A DNA stretch of 41,802 bases from an uncultured archaeon. Its GTDB lineage: Archaea; Thermoproteota; EX4484-205; JAAOZP01. Both the position numbers and the translations under genes were made by a program. Positions 31,338 through 39,446 of the stretch are shown piece after piece (the stretch's first letter is position 1; every line of letters begins with the position of its first letter). Where the stretch lies: assembly GCA_938045545.1 (NCBI GenBank), contig CALIBN010000001.1:1-41802 (forward strand), read 5' to 3'. A model generated the notes under the pieces. The model was not told the DNA's origin and searched no databases. It was given only the letters and a program-made list of their open reading frames with translations.

Positions 31338-34232
31338 ATGTTTTTCAACCGTCGCGTGTTTAATGCACTCGTGGAAAGCCCTTCCAGCGAGACGGTTGTT
31401 TCGATGCTTGCGGAACCAGTAGCCAGGCTGGTGGTGGAGAAAGGACTTATCCCACTCACAGAGCCTCAGCTAATGGCCATACCTAGGATACTCGCAGGAG
31501 AGAACGTTTTGATAGTGGCGCCAACCGGAATAGGTAAGACTGAGGCGGCAATACTCCCGGTGCTCAGCCTTATGCTCGAGGACAGGGCCAACGTTAAGAC
31601 GGGTATTTTCCTAATCTACATTACTCCGCTGAGGGCTTTAAACAGGGATCTTGTAGGCAGGATCAGCTGGTGGGCCAGCAGGCTTGACTTCAAGCTCTCC
31701 GTCAGGCATGGCGACACCCCGTCCTCTGAGAGGCGGACGCAATCATTAAGCCCTCCTCATATTCTCGTAACCACTCCGGAAACATTCCAAATACTACTAA
31801 TAGGGTCTAGGCTGAGGAGCCATCTTAAAACCGTCAGATGGGTTGTGGTCGACGAGCTTCATGAGCTAGCCTCAGACAAGAGGGGCAGCCAGCTCTCGCT
31901 AGCCTTGGAGAGGCTTAAAAGAATCGCGGGTGAGAGAATACAGATAATAGGCCTGTCAGCAACGATAGGTGAGCCGGAGCTCCTGGCCCGCTTCATGGTG
32001 GGTTCAGGAGGAGACTTTAAAGTTGTTTCAACACCTGTTCCTCGAGACATGGAGATAGGCATGATTCTCCCAGATGTTGCGGAGGACGACTATGTTACAG
32101 CCGAAAAGCTTTTGACAACGCCTGAAGTATCCGCGAGGCTTCGAGTCATAATGGGGGTTCTCAGGGAGAGGCAGGCTGTTCTCCTCTTCACCAATACTAG
32201 GGCGACTGCTGAAGCGTTGTCTAACAAGCTGCTCGTGATGAACCTTCCGACACCGGTTTCAATCCACCACGGTTCACTGGGTGTTCAGGCCCGGGTTAAG
32301 GCTGAAGAAGGCTTGAAGGAAGGGGAGTTGAGAGGCCTAGTATGCACCTCCAGCCTTGAACTCGGGATAGATGTCGGGCTAGTCGACTTCGTTGTGCAAT
32401 ACGGCTCTCCGAGACAGGCCTCTAGGCTGGTTCAGAGGATAGGGAGGAGTGGCCATAGGATCGGCTTGACGCCCAGGGGGCTGATTATATGCATGGATGA
32501 GGATGATGCTGTTGAATCCATGGTTATAAGGAGAAGAGCATTAAACAATGTTTACGAGCCTGTTTCACCCCCTGAAGAACCATTCGACGTACTGGCGCAT
32601 CAGATCGTCGGAATGCTTCTTGAGAAACCCAGGCTAACCATAGAGGAGATCCTGAAACTGGTTCGAGGAAGCACCCCATACGCTAGGCTTTCAAGAGAAT
32701 CCTTGAAACGGGTTCTGGAATTCCTTTCGTCACAATACCCGAGGTTACTGGCCTTAGACGAGTATAGCGACGCGGTTAGAGCGGGGAGGAAAAGCGGGCT
32801 GATAAGGTTCTTCTTCGAACATGTTTCAAGCATTCCTGAGATCAAACAGTACCCTGTTGTGAATGAAGAGGACAACATGATTATAGGGAACCTGGATGAG
32901 GAGTTCGTGGCGGAGAAGGGGCTTCCAGGCACCAAGTTCGTAATGGGCGGCCTAGTTTGGTCAATAATCCAGGTTTACGAGGGCAGGGTTATTGTGAAGA
33001 GGGCTGAGGACCCGCTTGGAGCAGTACCCTTCTGGACCGGCGAAGAAATACCCGTGGTCTATGAAACAGCCATGGAGGTGGGTGCTTTAAGAAGGATGGT
33101 TGAGGAGAAGTATTCCGAGGGCCTGGGTTTGAAGGAGATTGCCGGAGCCATTTCGCAAAGCTATGGGGTTGACGAGGATCTCGCGTTTAAAACCGTTAAG
33201 CCGATCGTGGAGTGTCTTAAAAGAAACATCCCTGTTGGAACAGACCGGAGGATAGTTTTCGAAAGATGGAGGGACTACACCGTCATACACGTCTGCCTGG
33301 GAGATCTGGGGAACAGGGCCCTGTCAAGAGTCGTCGGCCACATCGTGCTTTCAGAAATAGGCTTAACCGTCCCGGTGAGCAGAGACCCTTACAGGGTTAT
33401 GGTTGAGCGAGCAATCTCACCCTCAATCATACTTGAGAGGATTAAGAGTCTTAGCGAGAAGGATATTGAGAGAATACTGCTTGAAAACATTGAGACTGTC
33501 GGATTGTTCAAAAGAAGGTTTCTGCACGTCGCCAGGAGGATGGGGATAATAGAGAAGGATGCTGACTTAACCTCCATAAGGCTTGAAACCTTGATAAGGA
33601 GTAGTAGAGGCACCGTGGTTTACGATGAGGCTGTTAAAGAGCTTTTGTCTAAAGATTATGAGACAAGACCTCTTGCACAGCTTTTAAGAGACCTGTCCTC
33701 AGGGAGAGTGGAAGCAGTGGTCTACGAGAACCTTGGCGATCCCTCCCCCTTGGCTCAGCCGATTCTAAGACAGGCCGAGAGGCATCTCGATATTTATACG
33801 CCTGAGAACGTTGAGAAGATAGTTTTAATGTATGCTTCAGCGAGGCTGAGAAACACTTCTTTAGAGCTTGTCTGCAGCGAATGCGGCCTTACGCATGGCA
33901 CCGTTAAACCCTTGGAATACGTCCCGGGAGCGAGGTGCAGCAGGTGCGGCGGCAGGCTTGGAGTGAACCCTACCCCCGGCTTAAGGATTAGGCGTGGAAA
34001 ATCCAAGAGGATGAAGGCTGTTTTCAAGAGGATCGCTAAGACGGCGGAGCTGCTTGAAAAGTATGGTAGTGATGCTGCCCTAGCCTTTGCTGGAAGAGGA
34101 TTAAGTCTGAAGACTGTCGAAAAAATATTGTTGAGGAGGAACATGACTGGAGAAGACCTTTTGAAGATGATTGTAGATGCGGAGAGAAGAAGGCTTCAGG
34201 CGAATGAGAAAGAGTCGAGCGCCCGGGATTAA
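31338..34232 (+). CDS. Lhr-type superfamily 2 helicase
   Basis: A large archaeal DEAD/H helicase, about 964 residues. Motifs: Q-motif region LTEPQLMAIPRILAGENVLI, Walker A APTGIGKTEAAILPVL, Ib TTPETFQILLIG, II VVDELHELASDKRGSQ, III LSATIGEPELL, and VI RLVQRIGRSGHRIG. A winged-helix and Lhr-specific core follow. Near the C-terminus a CSEC...CSRC pair (residues about 850-885) forms a zinc ribbon, and a Lys/Arg-rich segment (RIRRGKSKRMKAVFKR) follows it. Lhr proteins unwind DNA forks and RNA:DNA hybrids in repair. TTG 31317 could add seven residues; ATG 31338 is preferred. Confidence 0.88.
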   Translation: MFFNRRVFNALVESPSSETVVSMLAEPVARLVVEKGLIPLTEPQLMAIPRILAGENVLIVAPTGIGKTEAAILPVLSLMLEDRANVKTGIFLIYITPLRALNRDLVGRISWWASRLDFKLSVRHGDTPSSERRTQSLSPPHILVTTPETFQILLIGSRLRSHLKTVRWVVVDELHELASDKRGSQLSLALERLKRIAGERIQIIGLSATIGEPELLARFMVGSGGDFKVVSTPVPRDMEIGMILPDVAEDDYVTAEKLLTTPEVSARLRVIMGVLRERQAVLLFTNTRATAEALSNKLLVMNLPTPVSIHHGSLGVQARVKAEEGLKEGELRGLVCTSSLELGIDVGLVDFVVQYGSPRQASRLVQRIGRSGHRIGLTPRGLIICMDEDDAVESMVIRRRALNNVYEPVSPPEEPFDVLAHQIVGMLLEKPRLTIEEILKLVRGSTPYARLSRESLKRVLEFLSSQYPRLLALDEYSDAVRAGRKSGLIRFFFEHVSSIPEIKQYPVVNEEDNMIIGNLDEEFVAEKGLPGTKFVMGGLVWSIIQVYEGRVIVKRAEDPLGAVPFWTGEEIPVVYETAMEVGALRRMVEEKYSEGLGLKEIAGAISQSYGVDEDLAFKTVKPIVECLKRNIPVGTDRRIVFERWRDYTVIHVCLGDLGNRALSRVVGHIVLSEIGLTVPVSRDPYRVMVERAISPSIILERIKSLSEKDIERILLENIETVGLFKRRFLHVARRMGIIEKDADLTSIRLETLIRSSRGTVVYDEAVKELLSKDYETRPLAQLLRDLSSGRVEAVVYENLGDPSPLAQPILRQAERHLDIYTPENVEKIVLMYASARLRNTSLELVCSECGLTHGTVKPLEYVPGARCSRCGGRLGVNPTPGLRIRRGKSKRMKAVFKRIAKTAELLEKYGSDAALAFAGRGLSLKTVEKILLRRNMTGEDLLKMIVDAERRRLQANEKESSARD

Positions 34233-34248
34233 GATAAACATACCTGTT

Positions 34249-35229
34249 CTACTTTTGACTCCAAGGATATTCCCATCCGTGCACAAAGGCATGCTCTTTA
34301 AGCTCAACCAACGTGTCTTCAGAAAGCAACTTGCCATCAGAGGCCTTACAGTTCTCCTCAACATGCAACGCCTTGCGCATCCCAGGAATTACAGTTGAAA
34401 CTGCCGGATGGCTTAAGCAGAATTTAAGGGCAAGGATAGCTAGAGTAGGCGCATCCTCATTAAGAAAGCGCTCAAGTTCCTTTATCCTTCTCGTCGCTTC
34501 CCTAATCCTGCTGGGCGTTAACCATTCCGACCTCCAGTCTCCTTCCGCAAATTTGTAGTTCTCGTCAATCTTCCCAGTTAAAAGACCCTCTTCGAAGGGA
34601 ACCCTGACTATTATACCCACGTTCTTGTCCAACGCTGCTGGCAGAAGCCTCTCCGCAGGTCTCTGCTCGAAGATGTTATATATGACTTGAACAGTATCTA
34701 TCTTTCCGGACTTGATCAAGTTCACTGGCCCGTAAGGATCCCAGTCATTTGCCGACACCCCGAAGGCTTTTATCATGCCCTGCTCCTTCAAGTAGACTGC
34801 AGCCTCCTGCCAATCCTTTTCGCCAGTATACTGGTCTGTCCAAGCATGAAGCTGCTGAACATCCACATAGTCTGTTCCAAGGTTCTTGAGACTCTTCTCC
34901 GTGCATCGTATTATCCACTCTGATGGAAACGTTTCCGATATAGGCTCGTTTAGCAAAACTGGCCACCTATAGGTCTTAGGAGGAACCTTTGTTGCGATCA
35001 CCACGTTTTCTCTAATCTTGCGTACCGCCTTTCCTATCAGCTTTTCACTGTGGCCATCCCCATAGACCAACGCAGTATCAAAGAAATTTACACCAAGATC
35101 GATTGCCCTTTTTAGTGCGAGAAAAGCCGATTCGTCATCCTTCGGTCCCCACCCGCCGCCTATTCCCCACCCGCCAAACCCTATCTCGCTTACCTCGATC
35201 CCTGTCCTTCCGAGTTTTCTGTACTTCAA
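34249..35229 (-). CDS. Aldo/keto reductase
   Basis: A 326-residue NAD(P)H-dependent oxidoreductase with a TIM barrel. The N-terminus MKYRKLGRTGIEVSEIGFGG, the catalytic Asp/Tyr in NFFDTALVYGDGHSEKLIGK, Lys in VVIATKVPP, and His in VDVQQLHAW make the tetrad complete. The C-terminal coenzyme site is represented by LALKFCLSHPAVSTVIPGMR. It is of the general COG0667 type; substrate unknown. It is preceded on the same strand by a broken sugar-phosphate isomerase gene, hinting that both once served sugar metabolism. Convergent with the Lhr helicase (16 nt between stops). Confidence 0.9.
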   Translation of the reverse strand: MKYRKLGRTGIEVSEIGFGGWGIGGGWGPKDDESAFLALKRAIDLGVNFFDTALVYGDGHSEKLIGKAVRKIRENVVIATKVPPKTYRWPVLLNEPISETFPSEWIIRCTEKSLKNLGTDYVDVQQLHAWTDQYTGEKDWQEAAVYLKEQGMIKAFGVSANDWDPYGPVNLIKSGKIDTVQVIYNIFEQRPAERLLPAALDKNVGIIVRVPFEEGLLTGKIDENYKFAEGDWRSEWLTPSRIREATRRIKELERFLNEDAPTLAILALKFCLSHPAVSTVIPGMRKALHVEENCKASDGKLLSEDTLVELKEHAFVHGWEYPWSQK

Positions 35230-35279
35230 ACTTGAACGCCAATATTTTTTATGGATTTCTGGCGATATAAATTTATGTT

Positions 35280-35840
35280 TTAAACCAGACTGCCTCTCCC
35301 TAATCCCAGATTTTCAGAGTAGCTGCACAGAAACTCCAGGTTCATCCTGCAGGCTACCAGAGGATTGTCAGTAGGCTGGGTTTCCAGTATTATCCATCAT
35401 GAAGCCTACGTTCTTCAATGCCTCAGGGACGGAAAGCATGTCCATCCTGCTTTCTCCCAGGTGGATGCCCCTAGGATCCTTCATATGTACTCGGCTTATG
35501 CACCATTAAGAATAATATCTATAACCGGGTTTAGGTTTGCATGCACCGCGTTTACCGGGGTCATAATAGGCCTTCACCACCGGGGACCCGATTTCATCGA
35601 CAATCGAGGAGAATTATGTCCCAGATCTCGCAAACGGCTAGCCAACGTTCTACAGCGCATATAAGGTGCTTAGACTCTCAACCGCGTGCGCACAAGTCAT
35701 CATCCCTTGGACTCATCTCATCCTAGCCTCCTCCAGTTTCACATCTTCGACTGAGATTAACGGGATTAACAGGTTTCCAGCTTCTAGCTCAGATGCAATC
35801 TCTGCAGCCTGCTCAGTCACCTGTCAAGCCCAATCCTTTT
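35280..35840 (-). pseudogene. Decayed sugar-phosphate isomerase/epimerase (xylose-isomerase-like barrel)
   Basis: On the minus strand, family segments appear in changing frames. TEQAAEIASELEAGNLLIPL ends in a stop. VDEIGSPVVKAYYDPG is followed after a one-base shift by NAVHANLNPVIDIILNGA and a stop. Another shift gives VHMKDPRGIHLGESRMDMLS then VPEALKNVGFMMDNTGNPAY and a stop. A final shift gives TDNPLVACRMNLEFLCSYSE ending at TAA 35280-35282. These match the C-terminal half of AP-endonuclease-2/xylose-isomerase-like sugar-phosphate isomerases. At least three frameshifts make it non-functional. The N-terminal part is not recognisable. The rest of the 820-nt gap (35841-36051) holds no gene I can support. 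Confidence 0.8.
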
Positions 35841-36051
35841 TTTCTTCGCTGCTTGCGAAACTGAGGCGCCAATAAGTGTGAAGACAAATGGAGATAATAG
35901 CTACTCTAGAGGCTTGGGAGAGGCTCTCAACTCGCGCCTTCCTTCTTCATTTCAAAGCTCGGTTTAAAGCATTCATGCTTAAAAAGTCTGAATGATTTTA
36001 AAGCATTCTTTCGCCAACTGCTTGCAACAGGCTTTTGACAAACACACGGTG

Positions 36052-36603
36052 TCAAGCGCTTAAAATGTAATGTACAAATTTCTCAACGTCAAGCTCAGCA
36101 AAAGTCCTCCAGCCTAACACAAGGTTGCTCCCGTCCTCAGCAATATAGCCTCTTTTAACATACCTGGATAAGTTCAACCTTACCCGCCACTCGGGAAACT
36201 TTTTCCTAAGAATCTCCTCAACCTCCTTAACTGGAGCCGAGCCTTTTCTAGAGATTATTGTAGATATCACTACAGCCAGGCCGGCTATCTCGTCTATAGA
36301 CCAGCCCATGGTTTTTGCAGCAGTCAGGCTGAGCTCATCCCTAAGCGTCACGTAGAATCTTGCCGTTGAAAGCCTGCCCTCATCCTCGCTCATGCTAAGC
36401 TCCCTACCGTCGTCTGAAACAATCTTTATCGTGAGGCCCAGGTCCTGGAGGCGCGTGTTTAGAAACTTTATTATTGAAAGGTAGCCTGGCCCAAGGTTCT
36501 TCTTCAGCTCCCAGCCCTTGACGCCTGGAATCCTATGGCTTTTGAATAACAATAGTTGGACGGCACGCGCAACCCTGCTCCTAATCCTCTCCTCCTGCTC
36601 CAA
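36052..36603 (-). CDS. Tandem winged-helix protein resembling Nse3/MAGE (KITE family candidate)
   Basis: A 183-residue protein. The layout follows the MAGE homology domain of Nse3: an N-terminal helix with VARAVQLLLFKSHRIPGVKG, a region predicting helix-strand (IIKFLNTRLQDLGLTIKIVS), a central hydrophobic helix (EIAGLAVVISTIISRKGSAP), a second winged helix (VEEILRKKFPEWRVRLNLSR), and a C-terminal LVLGWRTFAELDVEKFVHYI. The last recalls the WGPRA-x-AE ending of MAGE domains. KITE proteins (ScpB, MukE, Nse1, Nse3) bind the kleisin of SMC complexes, and a kleisin-like gene lies 13 nt upstream. Homology was judged by eye and is not proven. Confidence 0.6.
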   Translation of the reverse strand: MEQEERIRSRVARAVQLLLFKSHRIPGVKGWELKKNLGPGYLSIIKFLNTRLQDLGLTIKIVSDDGRELSMSEDEGRLSTARFYVTLRDELSLTAAKTMGWSIDEIAGLAVVISTIISRKGSAPVKEVEEILRKKFPEWRVRLNLSRYVKRGYIAEDGSNLVLGWRTFAELDVEKFVHYILSA

Positions 36604-36616
36604 CCTTTAACACTCC

Positions 36617-37330
36617 CTAGATCGGCAGGGCCACAGAATGCTTGCCAATGTTCTTAGGGCTCGACCTGAATATCCAGACCCTGTTCTTCAAGGGATCTTG
36701 AACAACCCCCACTAGCCCCCTCATCATGAGAAAACTCAACACTAGCGCTCTAAACACCTTCCTGTCCTCACCCTCCTTACCGACGAAATCATAATAGTCG
36801 ATCATTCCGCGTCCAATCTCGCTGAGAAGCTTCTCCATCTCCCTCTCTAAGTCAGCCTCCTCCATCGGAAGTATTTCAGCAAGCGTGTTAAGCGTCCCCG
36901 CCTCAGGAGCCTCTCCGCCTCCAGGCAGGCTGTATTCCCTGAGGTTAGCCCAGTAGCCGTAGGCTAAACGCATGCACCCCAGGGTGGCCTGCTCGTTCTC
37001 AGCAACAGGCCTGAAAGCCTTTAGGAACGATTCTGCAAGCCTCTCCCTGTCCAGGCCCATTAGCCTAACCTCCATTAGAAACGGGTCCAAGTATAGCCTG
37101 CTAGCCCTCTTCTTAACATCCTCCTGCTGGAGAGCAATAACGTAGATTATTTTAAGCAGCGCAGCCATGTTCATAACCAGCGTCTTCTCATCCATCTCAG
37201 ACAAGCCTTCTCTGAGCCTCCTAAGACTCTCCTTAACGTCCACGACGAAAGGATCAATATTCTTCTCAATAACCTCGTCGCACAGACGGGTAATCCTCTC
37301 GACCAGCTCAGCGTATCTGCTTGACGACAT
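36617..37330 (-). CDS. Kleisin-like (ScpA/Nse4-type) protein
   Basis: A 237-residue protein. The N-terminal part VIEKNIDPFVVDVKESLRRL, then MDEKTLVMNMAALLKIIYVI and RLYLDPFLMEV, matches the ScpA pattern (a DPW/F-x-VDV segment followed by a helix that packs on SMC). The C-terminal RKVFRALVLSFLMMRGLVGV plus VQDPLKNRVWIF looks like the kleisin winged helix that binds the SMC head. The middle (residues about 100-170) is acidic and less regular. It heads a two-gene operon with the KITE-like gene, the same order as bacterial scpA-scpB. An Nse4-like assignment is possible but unproven. Confidence 0.6.
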   Translation of the reverse strand: MSSSRYAELVERITRLCDEVIEKNIDPFVVDVKESLRRLREGLSEMDEKTLVMNMAALLKIIYVIALQQEDVKKRASRLYLDPFLMEVRLMGLDRERLAESFLKAFRPVAENEQATLGCMRLAYGYWANLREYSLPGGGEAPEAGTLNTLAEILPMEEADLEREMEKLLSEIGRGMIDYYDFVGKEGEDRKVFRALVLSFLMMRGLVGVVQDPLKNRVWIFRSSPKNIGKHSVALPI

Positions 37331-37697
37331 TCATTTCAACCTGCTTTCCAGAGCACTGAGACAACCAAAAGAAGGGATATAAGTGTTAATTCTTAGACTA
37401 CTTACCATTCCAAATCAATATCTAGACCCATGTGACAAGCCTGTTTAATCTCTCTGTGGCGAACATATATCACGCTTTAAAATTTTTTCCTAAGATTTTA
37501 CTTTTAACCATCTTTTCATGCTTTTGTCTAAAATCGCTATTATTCAAGGCGATGTAGAATTAGACGATAAACGAACTAGACACTTTTATGGCTAAGAAAC
37601 GAGTTTTCCCCATAATTCGCCATTATAAGATTACAGCGAGTAAACTTTTGCCTTGACAAATTCTTTAATTAACAAAACATCATCCAAAGGATTGAAA
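37331..37697. other. A/T-rich divergent intergenic region
   Basis: About 370 nt between the divergent kleisin-like and V4R genes, markedly A/T-rich around 37480-37640. It contains the promoters of both but I see no ORF, RNA gene or clear repeat. The TATA box of the V4R gene is at its right end. Confidence 0.4.
37664..37671 (+). promoter_or_regulatory. TATA box of the V4R gene
   Basis: TTTAATTA, centred about 30 nt upstream of ATG 37698. It supports that start over the in-frame TTG at 37653. Confidence 0.55.
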
Positions 37698-38552
37698 ATG
37701 GAGGATTGTAAAGCCGTAGGGGAGGAGCTTGAGGAGCTCACATACCAGCCTCAGCCGAGTGAATACTTCAACCCTTTAGACCTAGGGAGGATGGTGGTTC
37801 TCGACGCGGGCCAGAAATGGTATGGTGTTGTTCTGGAGACCATTATTGAGAAGGGTGTTGTCAGGAGGCTTGCCGAGATCGCTGAGCAGGCAGGAATCAT
37901 AATAAGGTTCATCCAGTTTTCCAACGTTGAGCCGCACGATAGTCTTGCTAAGGCGATCGCTTTCCTAGACTTCTCGAGCACGAGCGTCACTCCGGAGGAG
38001 GCTTTGAGGCTCGTCAGGAAACAGCCTTTCGTAAGAAGCGCCCACCTCATAGTTCCGAGTTACGAAGGATTACTCTTCGACAATTATTTCTTCCCGCTCG
38101 TCGTTGGAAAGAGGAGGGCTGTAATCTTCAGGAGGAGGGTCTACGAATCCCTTTTCAAAGGAGTTAGGGAGAAGTTTGGAACAGCGGGGGAGGCAATGCT
38201 ATACTACCAGGGCTTTTGCGTGGGGCACAGGACGTGCCAAGCGTACAGGGAGGAAACAGGCATAGAGGATCCTGAGACACTAGTCGGGCTCGGCAAGGCC
38301 TACTTTAGAATAGTGGGCTTCGGGATAATTGATGTCGCGAGGATAAGCGTTGAAAAAGGAGAAGCACAGGTACGCGTATATGAAAGCTTCGAGTGTGAAA
38401 CCGGCAAGGGTAGCGAAACACCCTACGGCCACTTTATAAGGGGGATTCTAGCAGGATTCTTCACAAACATATTTCAGAAGGAGGCGAAAGCCGTCGAAAC
38501 AAAATGCATAGCGAAAGGAGACCCATACTGCGAGTACATAATAAAAACATAG
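37698..38552 (+). CDS. V4R-domain protein with N-terminal regulatory domain
   Basis: About 284 residues. The N-terminal 110 residues look like an ACT-type ligand-binding fold (AEIAEQAGIIIRFIQFSNVE). The C-terminal V4R domain shows GEAMLYYQGFCVGHRTCQAY, GFGIIDVARISVEKGEAQVR, YESFECETGKGSETPYGHFI, RGILAGFFTNIFQKEAKAVE and TKCIAKGDPYCEYII, the V4R cysteine signature. V4R domains bind small hydrophobic ligands and are structurally related to Bet3/TRAPP. There is no DNA-binding domain, so it probably senses a ligand and acts through another protein. It lies between the kleisin/KITE pair and the SMC-like gene. Confidence 0.82.
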   Translation: MEDCKAVGEELEELTYQPQPSEYFNPLDLGRMVVLDAGQKWYGVVLETIIEKGVVRRLAEIAEQAGIIIRFIQFSNVEPHDSLAKAIAFLDFSSTSVTPEEALRLVRKQPFVRSAHLIVPSYEGLLFDNYFFPLVVGKRRAVIFRRRVYESLFKGVREKFGTAGEAMLYYQGFCVGHRTCQAYREETGIEDPETLVGLGKAYFRIVGFGIIDVARISVEKGEAQVRVYESFECETGKGSETPYGHFIRGILAGFFTNIFQKEAKAVETKCIAKGDPYCEYIIKT

Positions 38553-38670
38553 TTGAAAACCTATTTTTCAGAAACCTGTTTCCAAACCATGATTAACCTT
38601 GGCTTCCAGCCAGTATGGAGCTTAGCATCGCGAGGACAATAACGAGCGTCAAAATATGCTTAAAGGAGTC

Positions 38671-39081
38671 TCACGGCTTCCGCTTCCTGTAAACCACGCC
38701 AAATCCCTTAACGCCCTGGAAAGACGTTCCCAGCGAGATGCTCGTCGGCGTTATGCCCATGTTTAGAATAACCGCCACCACCACGCCATGGTTCTCCTCC
38801 TGTGGTCCAGGGTTTCGCCGAGTTTCGGCAGCTCATCCTCGAAACTGCTTATTGGAAGATAATATATGCCCCAGAGTTTACCATCATACTTCTCGTATTG
38901 CGACTGAATCGCGGGAGGAGTCTTCCCACCTATGACTTTCTCGTAGAGTTTGTCAATGGCCTCTTTCCTACTCAGACCCTCCTCCATCAACCTCGCATCT
39001 CCTGTCCACCATATTCTTGTTTCCATATGCGCGAGTATACAGCTTGTAAAGCTTGGAAAGCTTGGCCTCAGCCACCCCCAT
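38671..39081 (-). pseudogene. Frameshifted hypothetical gene
   Basis: Three frames together give one continuous protein-like sequence on the minus strand. ATG 39081 starts MGVAEAKLSKLYKLYTRAYG, which passes after a shift near 39020 into ARLMEEGLSRKEAIDKLYEK and GKLWGIYYLPISSFEDELPK. After a second shift near 38780 it continues VVVAVILNMGITPTSISLGT to RKRKP and a TGA at 38671-38673. Beyond that stop the same frame reads a hydrophobic segment (HILTLVIVLAMLSSILAG) to 38593. I recognise no family. Two frameshifts plus a possible nonsense codon indicate a dead gene, unless the shifts are assembly errors. Confidence 0.5.
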
Positions 39082-39446
39082 ACTTACGTTTCCAGTAAAA
39101 AACTTCTAAATCTCAAATGGTGAAAAAGTTATTTCACCAGCAACGTTGGAAAAACGTTTAACGTGAAGAACCGCGTTTTAACCTAGTATGAAAACTCTCC
39201 TATCTCCAGCCACAGCAGCACGTCAAACATGAGGAATCCAAGCTTTTAACCGGCGGAGGCTATGCAAAACCCTTAGCGCATGGTAAAGAAAACTAAGTTC
39301 TGAATATACTAAAGAAAAAATAGGTTATTGCTTTATGAAGTTTGAGCATCTTTTTCTATAATAGCAACGGTATTAAAAAACATGGTTTTGACTAGTAAGG
39401 GCGATGCAAAAATCTTATTTAAGCCCTTGAAACCTCTAGAACACCG
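39082..39446. other. A/T-rich gap upstream of the SMC-like gene
   Basis: About 365 nt with no supported gene on either strand. It becomes strongly A/T-rich from about 39290 and ends in the SMC-like gene's promoter. The 38553-38670 stretch on the far side of the pseudogene also holds nothing beyond the hydrophobic read-through described there. Confidence 0.4.
39414..39423 (+). promoter_or_regulatory. TATA box of the SMC-like gene
   Basis: CTTATTTAAG, centred 28 nt upstream of GTG 39447, fixes that GTG as a leaderless start. Confidence 0.65.

Noticed and set aside
35365..35664. A 99-codon plus-strand frame in the gap upstream of the aldo/keto reductase gene
   Set aside because: The minus strand here carries clear sugar-phosphate isomerase segments in several frames; the plus frame is a shadow of that pseudogene.
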